The translations under genes were made by a program, and so were the position numbers. From Microbaculum marinum (GTDB taxonomy: Bacteria > Pseudomonadota > Alphaproteobacteria > Rhizobiales > Tepidamorphaceae): 64,000 nucleotides of DNA. The notes under the pieces were generated by a model. The model was given only the letters and a program-made list of their open reading frames with translations. It had not been told where the DNA came from and made no database searches. Location: the NCBI RefSeq assembly GCF_042646165.1, contig NZ_JBHRTC010000011.1; one strand, written 5' to 3'. Of the stretch, positions 1-8,287 are shown one piece after another. Numbering within the stretch: position 1 is the first letter of the stretch; each line of letters starts with the position of its first letter.

Positions 1-1
1 G

Positions 2-1621
2 GTCGAGCTGTTCAAGAAGGAGGGGGTCGTCGCCGTTGCGGTGTCCTTCGTCTGGTCGGTGCTCGACAACAGCCACGAGCGGCGCGCCGCGGAGATCGTC
101 CGCGAGATGGCCCCCGACATGTTCGTCTCGATCGGCAGCGAGATCTATCCGCAGGTGCGCGAGTACACCCGGACGTCAACCACCATCCTGAACGCCTATC
201 TGGGACCGATCCTGCGGACATACGTGGATTCCGTCGACCGGTATTTCCGCAGCATGGGCGCGAAGTATCCGGTGCGCTACTACCAGTCGAACGGCGGCCT
301 CGGCCTTGGCTCGGCGGTATCCGGACGGGCCGTCTACGCGATCAATTCCGGCCCCGCCTCGGCGCCGCGCGCCGGCCTGTTCGTGACCGAGCCCTGGGGC
401 GACCAGAACGTCATAACCGTCGACATGGGCGGCACCTCCTTCGACATCACGCTGACCAAGGACGGCCGCACCAATATCTCCAAGGGCATCGACTTCCAGC
501 GCTATCGGCTCGGCGTGCCGATGATCCAGGTCGAGACGCTGGGGGCCGGCGGCGGCTCGATCGGCTGGATCGACTCGCTCGGGCTCCTGCAGGTCGGACC
601 GCAGAGCGCCGGTGCAGATCCCGGGCCGGCCTGCTACGGCACCGGCGGCACCGAGCCCACCGTGACCGACGCCAACGTCGTGCTCGGCTACGTCAATCAG
701 GAGGCACTGCTCGGCGGGCGGATGCCGATCCACCGCGACAAGGCGTTCGAGGCGATCAAGACGCATATCGCCGATCCGCTCGGCATCTCCGTGGAGCGGG
801 CCGCCTACGGCATCTTCACCATCGTCAACAACAACATGGTCAACGGCATCCGTCGCGTCTCGGTCGAACGCGGCTACGATCCGCGCGACTTCGTGCTCGT
901 CGTTGGGGGTGGCGCCTCATCGGCGCACATCTGCTCGCTGGCCGACACGATGGGCATCGCCAAGGTGGTGATCCCCAAGCTCGCCTCGGTGCTGTGCGCC
1001 TACGGGCAGGTCATCTCGGACGTAAAGTACAACTACATGGCCGGTCATCCGGCCCGGCTGGACAGCGACGAGCCGCTCGCCCGGATCCACGATCTCTATG
1101 GGAAGATTGAGGAGACCGGCATCGCCGACCTGAAGGATGACGGATTCGAGGACGACCAGATCGTGATCTCGCGCAGCGCCGACATGCGCTACGTCGGGCA
1201 GGTGCACGAATGCACCGTCGAACTGGGCGACATGGAGTTCAACAAGGAGAACCTTCCCGCGATCATCGACGCGTTCCACCGTCGCCACGAGGAACTGTTC
1301 ACCTATTCCGAACGCCAGAGCACGGTGGAACTGGTCAATATCGAAAGCACCATTTCCGGCCGCGTCGAGAAGCCGAGGCTGGCCACCATTCCCGCAGGGG
1401 GCAACGTCGATGCGGCGGTGACCATGCGCCGTCCGATGATCTTCTCGGCCGACGGGACCACCATCGAGGCGCCGGTCTACGACGGTGCGAAGCTCGGCGC
1501 CGGAGACGTCGTTGCAGGTCCCTGCGTCGTCGAGGAGGAGACGACCACCATCGTCGTCGAGCCGGGCTGGCAGGCGAGCCTGCACGAGAGCGGATCCTAC
1601 GTCCTGGCCCGGGCGGTATGA
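2..1621 (+). CDS. hyuA: Hydantoinase/oxoprolinase family protein, A subunit (5' end outside window)
   Basis: The reading frame is open from the first bases of the window, so the start lies upstream. About 540 residues are visible against roughly 690 for complete family members. The family (N-methylhydantoinase A / 5-oxoprolinase N-terminal half) opens cyclic amides at the cost of ATP and normally works with a HyuB subunit, which is not in this window. The segment VITVDMGGTSFDITL and the DPGPACYG motif are typical of the actin-like ATPase fold of HyuA. The gene ends just before a convergent DMT transporter. The substrate (hydantoin, oxoproline or another lactam) cannot be read from the sequence, but carboxyltransferase genes follow shortly. 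Confidence 0.88.
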   Translation, partial: VELFKKEGVVAVAVSFVWSVLDNSHERRAAEIVREMAPDMFVSIGSEIYPQVREYTRTSTTILNAYLGPILRTYVDSVDRYFRSMGAKYPVRYYQSNGGLGLGSAVSGRAVYAINSGPASAPRAGLFVTEPWGDQNVITVDMGGTSFDITLTKDGRTNISKGIDFQRYRLGVPMIQVETLGAGGGSIGWIDSLGLLQVGPQSAGADPGPACYGTGGTEPTVTDANVVLGYVNQEALLGGRMPIHRDKAFEAIKTHIADPLGISVERAAYGIFTIVNNNMVNGIRRVSVERGYDPRDFVLVVGGGASSAHICSLADTMGIAKVVIPKLASVLCAYGQVISDVKYNYMAGHPARLDSDEPLARIHDLYGKIEETGIADLKDDGFEDDQIVISRSADMRYVGQVHECTVELGDMEFNKENLPAIIDAFHRRHEELFTYSERQSTVELVNIESTISGRVEKPRLATIPAGGNVDAAVTMRRPMIFSADGTTIEAPVYDGAKLGAGDVVAGPCVVEEETTTIVVEPGWQASLHESGSYVLARAV

Positions 1622-1652
1622 AGCGCCCGCCCGCGGCCGGGGGCGTTCCAGC

Positions 1653-2567
1653 TCAGGCGACCGGCTCTTTCCCGCCCGCGGCCGGCGTCGCGTCCTTGAC
1701 GGCGGGACGCCCGGTCGACAGGTAGATGCCGACCAGCATCAGGCCGAGCGCTATCCAGAACGCCGTGCCCGGCCGTTCGGCGAACAGAATCGCGCCCCAG
1801 CCGATTCCCGACAGGACCGCCAGGTAGTTGAACTGCGCGAAGAACGTCGGCCCGGCGCGGCGGATGATTTCGAAGAGCAGGACGAAGAAGGCTGCATTGA
1901 TCGCTCCGGCGAGCAGGACGGGCACGACAGCCTGCGCCGCCGGCGCCGAGGGCAGTGCCCAGGCACCGGCGAACGCCATGATCGGCAGCACCACCACCGC
2001 CGAACCGAGCAGCACGCCGGCGGCCATCGTGAGCGAGGCGGTCGCCGGCGGGCGCAGTACGCTCGCCGCGACGTTGGACAAGGCGAAGAACACCGGCGCC
2101 AGCAGGGCCAGCAGGAACCAGCCGGTCGCGTCGCCGCTGCCGAGTTCCGATCCCGGCGAGACCAGCACCGCGACCCCGGCAAGCCCGAAGACGACGCCTG
2201 CAAGCGCGCGCCAGCGAAACGCCTCGATTCTTGCCAGGATCGCAAACATCAGGGTGAAGACGGGCGACAGCGCCAGCACCAGGGTGGTGGCGGCGGCCGG
2301 AAGGTGCGGCGCGACATGGGTGAGCAGGGTGATCGGCAAGCCGACGACGAAGGCGCCGATCACGAGATAGGACACGATATGGCTTCTCGTCGGCTTCAAG
2401 TCGAGACCGCGCAACAGACCCGCGACGACGAGCACGATGCCGGCGATAAGCGATTGCGCGAACACGAAGGTCAGCGGCGACCAGCCCGCCTCGGCGGCCA
2501 GCTTGTTTGCCGAGAACACACCGCCGTAGATGAGGGCGGCGACGAACAACATCGCGACATTGGTCAT
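1653..2567 (-). CDS. DMT superfamily (EamA) transporter
   Basis: A 304-residue inner-membrane protein with about ten hydrophobic segments arranged as two EamA repeats, as in drug/metabolite exporters. I chose the ATG at 2567 because the protein starts MTNVAMLFVAALIYGG directly with the first membrane span; the frame stays open upstream but that part looks non-coding. The C-terminal repeat holds the typical run FFAQFNYLAVLSGIGWG. It lies tail to tail with hyuA and head to head with the first carboxyltransferase pair. The substrate is unknown; export or uptake of an amino-acid-like metabolite is an inference from the family. Confidence 0.85.
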   Translation of the reverse strand: MTNVAMLFVAALIYGGVFSANKLAAEAGWSPLTFVFAQSLIAGIVLVVAGLLRGLDLKPTRSHIVSYLVIGAFVVGLPITLLTHVAPHLPAAATTLVLALSPVFTLMFAILARIEAFRWRALAGVVFGLAGVAVLVSPGSELGSGDATGWFLLALLAPVFFALSNVAASVLRPPATASLTMAAGVLLGSAVVVLPIMAFAGAWALPSAPAAQAVVPVLLAGAINAAFFVLLFEIIRRAGPTFFAQFNYLAVLSGIGWGAILFAERPGTAFWIALGLMLVGIYLSTGRPAVKDATPAAGGKEPVA

Positions 2568-2858
2568 TCCGGTCGACAAGGCGTCCCCCCGATCTTCCCT
2601 TTTCCGAGGGCGACGCGCTTGGCGGCCTCGCCCGACATTTCCGACACAATCCGCGCGCCCGAGAAAAGCGGTCCCTGCGCTTCCTCTCAGGCTGGCGAAG
2701 CTGCATCTGGTATGTGATAGTCTATATCGATATCGGCGCCGGGGATATCGCCATTGTCCTGAGCCCTTCCGTCGACGACGGCCTGGCACTCGGTCGTAGA
2801 TCTGGCCGGTACGCCGACATCCGGGCAAGGATTGGGAACAGGGGGCCTCAGTCACGGG
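2568..2858. other. Divergent intergenic region, DMT transporter / carboxyltransferase
   Basis: A 291-bp spacer between two divergent genes, so it should hold both promoters. I see no convincing -35/-10 pair. The stretch ATGTGATA at 2712-2719 matches half of the repeat found at 7031-7068 and could be a weak site for the same regulator; this is a guess from similarity only. Confidence 0.3.
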
Positions 2859-3728
2859 ATGATCTACGAGAAGCCGGAATTCCGACCGGGGGGCGATCGC
2901 AACATTCTCGTCTATCTCGGCGACGAGATGAGCTTCGACCTCAATTTCCTGGTCCACACCTACGCGAGCAAGATCCGGGACGCTGAGATCGACGGGCTCG
3001 TGGAACTCATCCCCGAACTGGCCTCGCTGCTGGTCAGCTACGATCCCGACCGGATTTCCTACGACGACATCACGAGGGAACTCGCCTCGATCCGCGGCGG
3101 CATCGGCGGCCTTACCGGCCTCGAATTGCCGAGCCGGATCTTCTACGTCCCGGTGCTCTACTTCGATCCGTGGACGGCCGAGTGCGTCGAGGACTACTGC
3201 CGGACGATCAGGGACAAGGAGCGCGATGCGGACCTGATGGTGCGGCTGAACGGTCTCACCGACCGCCAGCAGCTCGTTCGCGTCCACTCCGGCACGGAGT
3301 ACTGGGTCGCGGCGCTCGGCTTCTGGCCAGGGCTTGGCTCGTTCCTGCCGCTCGATCCGCGCTGCCACCTGACGGCGCCCAAATACAATCCGCCGCGGAC
3401 CTGGACGCCGAAGGGCACCGTGGGAATGGGCGGGTCGATCACCTGCATCTATCCTGACCGGACCCCGGGCGGCTACCAGATATTCGGCATGAGCCCGATG
3501 CCGATCTGGGATCCCGATCAGAGGCTTGAAGCCTTCGCCGACAGCCTCGCGCTCTTCAAGCCGGGCGACCGGGTCCGGTTCGTCCCGATCGGACGCGAGG
3601 AGCACGACTACATCGCGGCCAAGGTCGCCGAGGGCACCTACAAGCATCCAGACGTCGGCTACCAGAGCTTTTCGATCGATGCATACCACGACTGGATCGG
3701 TAGGCTCGATCCGCAGGAACGGTTCTGA
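2859..3728 (+). CDS. Carboxyltransferase-domain protein, subunit 1 (PxpB/KipI-like), first copy
   Basis: A 289-residue protein of the allophanate hydrolase subunit 1 family (PxpB/KipI, CT_C_D domain). Such proteins pair with a subunit 2 partner in urea amidolyase-type and 5-oxoprolinase enzymes. The C-terminal part carries the family signature GGYQIFGMSPMPIWDP. The ATG at 2859 (MIYEKPEF) aligns with the start of the paralogue at 14409; a TTG at 2832 is an alternative. The gene lies 9 bp upstream of its subunit 2 partner and is clearly paralogous to 14409-15284, differing most at the N-terminus. No biotin carboxylase sits next to this copy. Confidence 0.85.
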   Translation: MIYEKPEFRPGGDRNILVYLGDEMSFDLNFLVHTYASKIRDAEIDGLVELIPELASLLVSYDPDRISYDDITRELASIRGGIGGLTGLELPSRIFYVPVLYFDPWTAECVEDYCRTIRDKERDADLMVRLNGLTDRQQLVRVHSGTEYWVAALGFWPGLGSFLPLDPRCHLTAPKYNPPRTWTPKGTVGMGGSITCIYPDRTPGGYQIFGMSPMPIWDPDQRLEAFADSLALFKPGDRVRFVPIGREEHDYIAAKVAEGTYKHPDVGYQSFSIDAYHDWIGRLDPQERF

Positions 3729-3737
3729 GGGCGCGCG

Positions 3738-4718
3738 ATGTTCGAAGTGATCAATCCGGGTCTCGAAACCTCGGTCCAGGAGCTGCCTGGGCGCATCGGG
3801 TACTGGGAGCAGGGGTTTCCGCCGTCCGGCCCGATGGACATCTGGTCGTTCCGCCTGGCCAATCTTCTCGTCGGCAACGCGCGCGAGGCGGCGGCACTGG
3901 AGTGCCAGTTCCTCGGGCCGGCGCTGAAGTTCCACGATGCGACCGTCATTGCCGTAACCGGTGCGGACATGAAGCCAACACTGGATGGCGAGCCCGTACC
4001 GATGTGGGAATCGGTCGCCGTCTCGTCCGGCCAGACGCTGGAGCTTGGGCCGGCGCTGCTCGGCGCGCGTGCCTACATCGCGGTCGCCGGCGGGCTGGAC
4101 ACGCCCCAAGTGCTGGGATCCCGATCCACCTTCCACATGGCCGGGGTCGGCGGCATAGACGGCCACGCGATCCAGGCGGGCCAGAGGATCGAGACCGGTG
4201 TGCCCGGGTCGGACGCTTCTGCCGGAAAGCGAGTCAAGTCAGACGCCCGCCCGACGATCGACAATCCGCGCAGGTGGGACATCGAAGTCGTGCCCGGGCC
4301 GAACGACGACTGGATCGATGCGGAGGGGCAGCGGCGGTTCCTGGAGAGCGACTGGAAGCTGCTCGCCAAGAGCAATCGCACCGGCTTCCGGCTGGAGGGG
4401 CCCGAATGGAGCTTCACCGACCGGGCGACGAACAAGCGGCCGGAGCACGGCCAGGATCCCTCGAACATTCTCGATCACGGCTATCCGTTCGGGTCGGTCA
4501 ACCTTGCCGGCCAGACGCCGATCATTCTGGTCAACGACGGACCGAGCACCGGCGGCTTCATCAACCCCTACACGGTGATCACCGCGGCGTTCTGGAAGCT
4601 GGCGCAGTCGCTGCCCGGCGACGTCTACCGGTTCAGGGCGGTCACGCTGGAAGAGGCGCAGGCGCTGCGGCGCGAACTGGATCTGCGGTGCAGGCCAGAG
4701 AGCCTCGAGGCGGCCTGA
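3738..4718 (+). CDS. Biotin-dependent carboxyltransferase family protein, subunit 2 (PxpC/KipA-like), first copy
   Basis: A 326-residue protein of the allophanate hydrolase subunit 2 family (CT_A_B domain). The N-terminus FEVINPGLETSVQEL and the segment SGPMDIWSFRLANLLVGN are typical; LGSRSTF follows near residue 126. It begins 9 bp after its subunit 1 partner and should form a complex with it. It is a paralogue of 15274-16245: both share INPGL, ANLLVGN, AVTGAD and GSRST in the same order. The gene ends 8 bp before the convergent GntR gene. The role in opening or carboxylating a cyclic amide is inferred from the family and from neighbouring hyuA. Confidence 0.86.
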   Translation: MFEVINPGLETSVQELPGRIGYWEQGFPPSGPMDIWSFRLANLLVGNAREAAALECQFLGPALKFHDATVIAVTGADMKPTLDGEPVPMWESVAVSSGQTLELGPALLGARAYIAVAGGLDTPQVLGSRSTFHMAGVGGIDGHAIQAGQRIETGVPGSDASAGKRVKSDARPTIDNPRRWDIEVVPGPNDDWIDAEGQRRFLESDWKLLAKSNRTGFRLEGPEWSFTDRATNKRPEHGQDPSNILDHGYPFGSVNLAGQTPIILVNDGPSTGGFINPYTVITAAFWKLAQSLPGDVYRFRAVTLEEAQALRRELDLRCRPESLEAA

Positions 4719-4726
4719 CCGGCCGC

Positions 4727-5404
4727 CTACGACTCGAAGACCGACGGCTGGTGGGCGATGAAATCGCCGGCGGCGAGTATGTCGTTGCGAATGGCCTGAC
4801 GGGCTGCCGCCGGGTCCCGCACGGAGAATGCGGCGAGGACGGCGCGGTGGTTGTCCTGCAGACCCTCGACCAGGTCGAGGTCGTGGAAAAGAACGTTCAG
4901 CGTCGGGCCCACCTGCACCCACAGCATCCGGATCGTCCGCAGCAGGATCGGTGCGCGCGCGGCCTCGTAGATTGCGAAATGAAAGGCCTCGTTGGTCGAC
5001 AGGTATCCCTTGAGATCCTGCTGCGCGATCGCACGGCTCATCCGGTCGATCAGCTGTTCGAGCTTGCGTATGGCCGCCGGCGTGATGTTGGCCGAGGCCT
5101 TTTCGGCGGCCAGCCCCTCCAGTTCGGCCCGCGTGTCGCGCAGGTCGAGGAAGATGTCCCGCGTGATGCGGGGAATGCGATAGGACCGGTTCGGCTCGGC
5201 GATCAATGCGTTCTCGGCAACGAGCTGCTGCAGGGCCTCGCGAACCGGCGTCGGGCTGGTGCCGAAGGCCTCGGCCAGTCCACGAACCGTCAGAGCCTGA
5301 CCCGGCTCGAAGGTTCCTTTCATTATCGCGGCGCGCAATTCGGTATAAACCCTGCCGCGCAACGTGTCGCGGGATACCCCTTTCAACGTACCGGCCAAGG
5401 TCAT
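4727..5404 (-). CDS. GntR family transcriptional regulator, FCD domain
   Basis: A 225-residue regulator. Residues about 15-75 form the winged helix (LRGRVYTELRAAIMKGTFEP and SPTPVREALQQLV). The rest is an all-helical FCD ligand domain with the expected acidic and histidine residues in RDTRAELEG, NEAFHFAIYEAA and NHRAVLAAF, which usually bind a metal and a carboxylate ligand. It sits between the first carboxyltransferase pair and the aminotransferase on the minus strand. The tandem GATGTGATATCAAAT motifs at 7031-7068, between the aminotransferase and the ABC importer, are a good candidate operator; the link is inferred. Confidence 0.88.
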   Translation of the reverse strand: MTLAGTLKGVSRDTLRGRVYTELRAAIMKGTFEPGQALTVRGLAEAFGTSPTPVREALQQLVAENALIAEPNRSYRIPRITRDIFLDLRDTRAELEGLAAEKASANITPAAIRKLEQLIDRMSRAIAQQDLKGYLSTNEAFHFAIYEAARAPILLRTIRMLWVQVGPTLNVLFHDLDLVEGLQDNHRAVLAAFSVRDPAAARQAIRNDILAAGDFIAHQPSVFES

Positions 5405-5579
5405 GCTGTTATCACCCTACGTAAAACCTGCCGGTTGACCTTACGGTCGTGCGCCCACGGCCGAGTCGATCTTCCTGGCGAACGTGACATCGTCAGCTGT
5501 TATGAAATTGTCGTGCAACACCGACCGCGCTTATCGCGACTTACTGGTGCTGCGCAAGTAGAAAGCAACCTTTCCATAA

Positions 5580-6986
5580 TCAAGCCTGCCCGACGCCGTC
5601 GCGGGTCAGTTCGTCCCGGATTTCGGCGATGCTCCTGGCCAGTCTCTCGACGCACTGCGCGATTTCATCGCGGGAGATGACGAGCGGCGGCGAGAAGGCA
5701 AGGGAATCGCCGTTGGGCAGCGCGCGGGTAATAAGTCCGTGGTCTAGAGCCTTGGCGGCAATCCGGCCCGCGACCTTCAGCGAGGGGTCGAACGGCTTCT
5801 TCACGGCGGGATCGGGCACGAGTTCGACCGCCGCGATCAGCCCGACGCCGCGCACTTCGGCGATCATCGGCTCTCCCTCGAAGGTTTCGCGCAGCAGTTC
5901 CTGCATGTAGCGGCCCGTCTCCGCCGCCCGCTGATCGAGCTTCTCGGCTTCGATGATATCGAGGTTGGCGACGGCCGCGGCGCAGGAAACCGGATGAGCG
6001 GTATAGGTGTATCCATGGCCGAAGACGCCAAGTTCCTTCGACCCCTCCATGATCACCTGCCACATCGGTTCCGACACCACCGAGGCCGAAAGAGGCACGT
6101 AGCCGCTGGTGATACCCTTCGCGATGGTGACCATGTCGGGCTCGATGTCGAAAACCTGAGACCCGAACATCCGGCCGAGCCGTCCGAAACCGCAGATCAC
6201 CTCGTCGGCGATCAGCAGCACGTCGTGCTTGCGGAGGACCTTCTGCACTTCCTCGAAATAGCCCTTCGGTGGCACGATCACGCCGCCCGCGCCCATCACC
6301 GGCTCGGCAATGAAGGCCGCCACCGTGTCCGGCCCCTCGCGTTCGATCAGCGCGTCCAGTTCCTCGGCACAGGAACGCGAGAATTCCTCCTCGCTCATCC
6401 CGGGCTCGGCATTCCAGTAGTAATGCGGTGTGGCCGTATGCAGGATGCGGTCGACGGGCAGGTCGAAGGCATTGTGGAGGACCGGCAAGCCGGTCAGGCT
6501 GCCGGCTGCGACGGTCACCCCGTGATAGCCGCGCTTTCGGGCGATGATCTTCTTCTTGTTCGGACGGCCGCGCAGGTTGTTGTAGTACCAGACCAGCTTG
6601 ACCTGCGTGTCGTTGGCGTCCGACCCCGACAGGCCGAAGAAGACGCGCCCCATGTCGCCGGGCAGCATTCGCTTCAGGCGATCGGCAACGTAGGCGGCCG
6701 GCTCCGTCCCCATCGAGGCGAAGGAGTGATAATAGGGAAGCTGCCGGATCTGCCGGTCCACCGCCTCGGCGATCTCGGTTCGCCCGTAGCCGATGTTGAC
6801 GCACCACAAGCCGGCGAGTGCGTCGATGTATTCGCGGCCCTGGCGGTCCTTCAGCGTCACGCCCTCTCCGCTGACCATGATGCGGGGACCGGTTTCCATG
6901 TGCTGCGCAAGTGCCGTGAACGGATGGAAGACGCTCTGCTTGTCGAGTTCCTCGACGGACAGATTGTGGGTCGGCTGCACTGACAT
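5580..6986 (-). CDS. Class III (omega) aminotransferase
   Basis: A 468-residue PLP enzyme of the omega-amino acid:pyruvate aminotransferase group. The PLP-binding Asp is about residue 261 in DEVICGFGR and the Schiff-base lysine about residue 290 in AKGITSGY. The ATG at 6986 has a strong GGAGG six bases upstream, so it is preferred to upstream in-frame starts. It is divergent from the ABC importer at 7186 and shares its 200-bp control region. The amino donor is unknown; an omega-amino acid or amine released by the neighbouring cyclic-amide enzymes is plausible. It could be an alternative beta-alanine aminotransferase. Confidence 0.88.
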   Translation of the reverse strand: MSVQPTHNLSVEELDKQSVFHPFTALAQHMETGPRIMVSGEGVTLKDRQGREYIDALAGLWCVNIGYGRTEIAEAVDRQIRQLPYYHSFASMGTEPAAYVADRLKRMLPGDMGRVFFGLSGSDANDTQVKLVWYYNNLRGRPNKKKIIARKRGYHGVTVAAGSLTGLPVLHNAFDLPVDRILHTATPHYYWNAEPGMSEEEFSRSCAEELDALIEREGPDTVAAFIAEPVMGAGGVIVPPKGYFEEVQKVLRKHDVLLIADEVICGFGRLGRMFGSQVFDIEPDMVTIAKGITSGYVPLSASVVSEPMWQVIMEGSKELGVFGHGYTYTAHPVSCAAAVANLDIIEAEKLDQRAAETGRYMQELLRETFEGEPMIAEVRGVGLIAAVELVPDPAVKKPFDPSLKVAGRIAAKALDHGLITRALPNGDSLAFSPPLVISRDEIAQCVERLARSIAEIRDELTRDGVGQA

Positions 6987-7030
6987 GTGATCCTCCGCGT
7001 CTGCATTGGGCGCTCTGCCGTCGCCATGCA

Positions 7031-7068
7031 GATGTGATATCAAATCTTTCCCGGATGTGATATCAAAT
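7031..7068. promoter_or_regulatory. Tandem GATGTGATATCAAAT operator candidate
   Basis: Two identical 15-bp copies of GATGTGATATCAAAT occupy 7031-7045 and 7054-7068, 23 bp apart (about two helical turns). Each has the palindromic core TGATATCA. They lie in the divergent region between the aminotransferase and the ABC importer. The arrangement suits a dimeric GntR-type repressor; the GntR gene at 4727-5404 is the closest candidate, which is inference. Confidence 0.6.
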
Positions 7069-7130
7069 ATCGTTCGCGGCGCGCGCTCGGCGTTGACAAG
7101 CCGGGCGCCCGATGCGTGACTAGAAGGGGG

Positions 7131-7152
7131 GCACGACCGTGGTCGGTCGTGC
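7131..7152. promoter_or_regulatory. 22-bp perfect inverted repeat in the importer leader
   Basis: GCACGACC (7131-7138), six bases, then GGTCGTGC (7145-7152) form a perfect 8-6-8 inverted repeat 33 bp before the start of the binding-protein gene. It may be an operator or a leader hairpin. The right half GGTCGTGC recurs at 5445-5452 upstream of the GntR gene, where the left half is only GACC. Confidence 0.4.
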
Positions 7153-7185
7153 TGCGCCTGATCCAGCAGGGAGCGTGGGACAAAA

Positions 7186-8259
7186 ATGGGTATCAGATAC
7201 GAAAAAGCATTGCTCGCCGGAGCTGCCGTCATGATGGCGCTCGGCGTGGCGACGACCGCGAATGCGGCGGACAACTGGTTTCCGATCAAGGTTTACGACG
7301 CGTCGTCGGGCTCCAATGTCGAGACCATGTACGAGCCGGTCGAAAAGGCCTCGAAGCCCTGGAATCTGTGCGTGCTGTTCCCGCACATGTAGGACAGCTT
7401 CTGGGTGGCAGTCGCTTATGGCATCGTGGAGGAGGCCAAGCGGCAGAACGTCAACATGACGCTTTACGAAGCGGGCGGCTACGAGAACCTGCCCCGGCAG
7501 CTTTCGCAGTTCGACGACTGCCTGGCGGGCGGTGCCGATGCGATCATCGTCGGTGCGATTTCCGAAGCCGGGCTGGCCAAGAAGTTCGAAGAAGGCATCG
7601 CCGCCGGCGTCCCGGTCATCAGCACCGTCAATCCGGTTTCCGAGGCCAAGACCACGGCGAAGATGTTCGTCGAGTTCGACACCATGGGCGAGCAGACCGG
7701 CACCTACCTCAAGGATTACCTCGGCGACAATGAAGCCAAGGTCGTGAATTTCCCCGGTCCCGCAGGATCCGGCTGGGCCGAAAGCTTCAACGACGGCTTC
7801 AAGCGGGCCATCGAAGGCGCGGACCAGGTCGAGCTGCTCGACGAGAAATTCGGTGATTCCGGTGTCGCGGTGCAGATGCAGCTGATCCAGGATGCCCTGC
7901 AGGCCTATCCGGAGATGAACGTGATCTGGGGAACGGCACCGACCGCCGAAGCCGCGATCGCCGCCGTCGCCGAAGTCGGCCGCGAAGACGAGATCCTGAT
8001 CATGTCTTCCTACGAGAACCAGGCGATGCTCGACGCTCTCAACCGCGGCGACATCCTCGGATTTGCGACGCAGTATCCGGTGCTCGAAGGCCGCGTGGCG
8101 ATCGACATGGCCGTGCGCGCGCTGGAAGAAAAGCCGCTCATGGAGTTCGTCAAGCCGATCCCGGACATGATCGCCAAGGACTCGGTCGACAAGATCGACA
8201 TGAGTCTGGTGCTTGCGCCGGCCGACTGGAGTCCGGTTTATTCAGTGGAAGCTGAGTGA
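7186..8259 (+). pseudogene. TorT-like periplasmic sugar-type binding protein, interrupted by an in-frame TAG
   Basis: The frame encodes a signal peptide (about residues 1-27, ending TANA before ADNWF) and a periplasmic binding protein of the TorT/ribose-binding type. At 7390-7392 a TAG falls inside an otherwise intact frame: CVLFPHM, stop, DSFWVAVAYG. In relatives that I recall this reads like PHLKDSYW, so a single change of AAG to TAG would explain it. After the stop the protein is complete to VYSVEAE (about 356 residues in all). A GTG at 7405 could start a leaderless product, but that would be cytoplasmic. The ATPase and both permeases downstream are intact. It may be a real nonsense mutation, a sequencing error or, less likely, readthrough. 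Confidence 0.8.
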
Positions 8260-8287
8260 GCCTGATCCCGCGTTCGGCGGAGTGCCG

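Noticed and set aside
1653..4166. 837-residue minus-strand frame fusing the DMT transporter with an upstream part
   Set aside because: Only the part from ATG 2567 looks like a protein; the upstream part is the shadow of the carboxyltransferase genes.
5435..5450. RutR-like site TTGACCTTACGGTCGT upstream of gntR
   Set aside because: Only the GACC-N4-GGTC core matches, with four mismatches to the consensus, and the neighbours are not pyrimidine genes.
7390..7392. Pyrrolysine or general amber recoding at the TAG
   Set aside because: TAG is the normal stop of several genes in the window and no pyl genes are seen.
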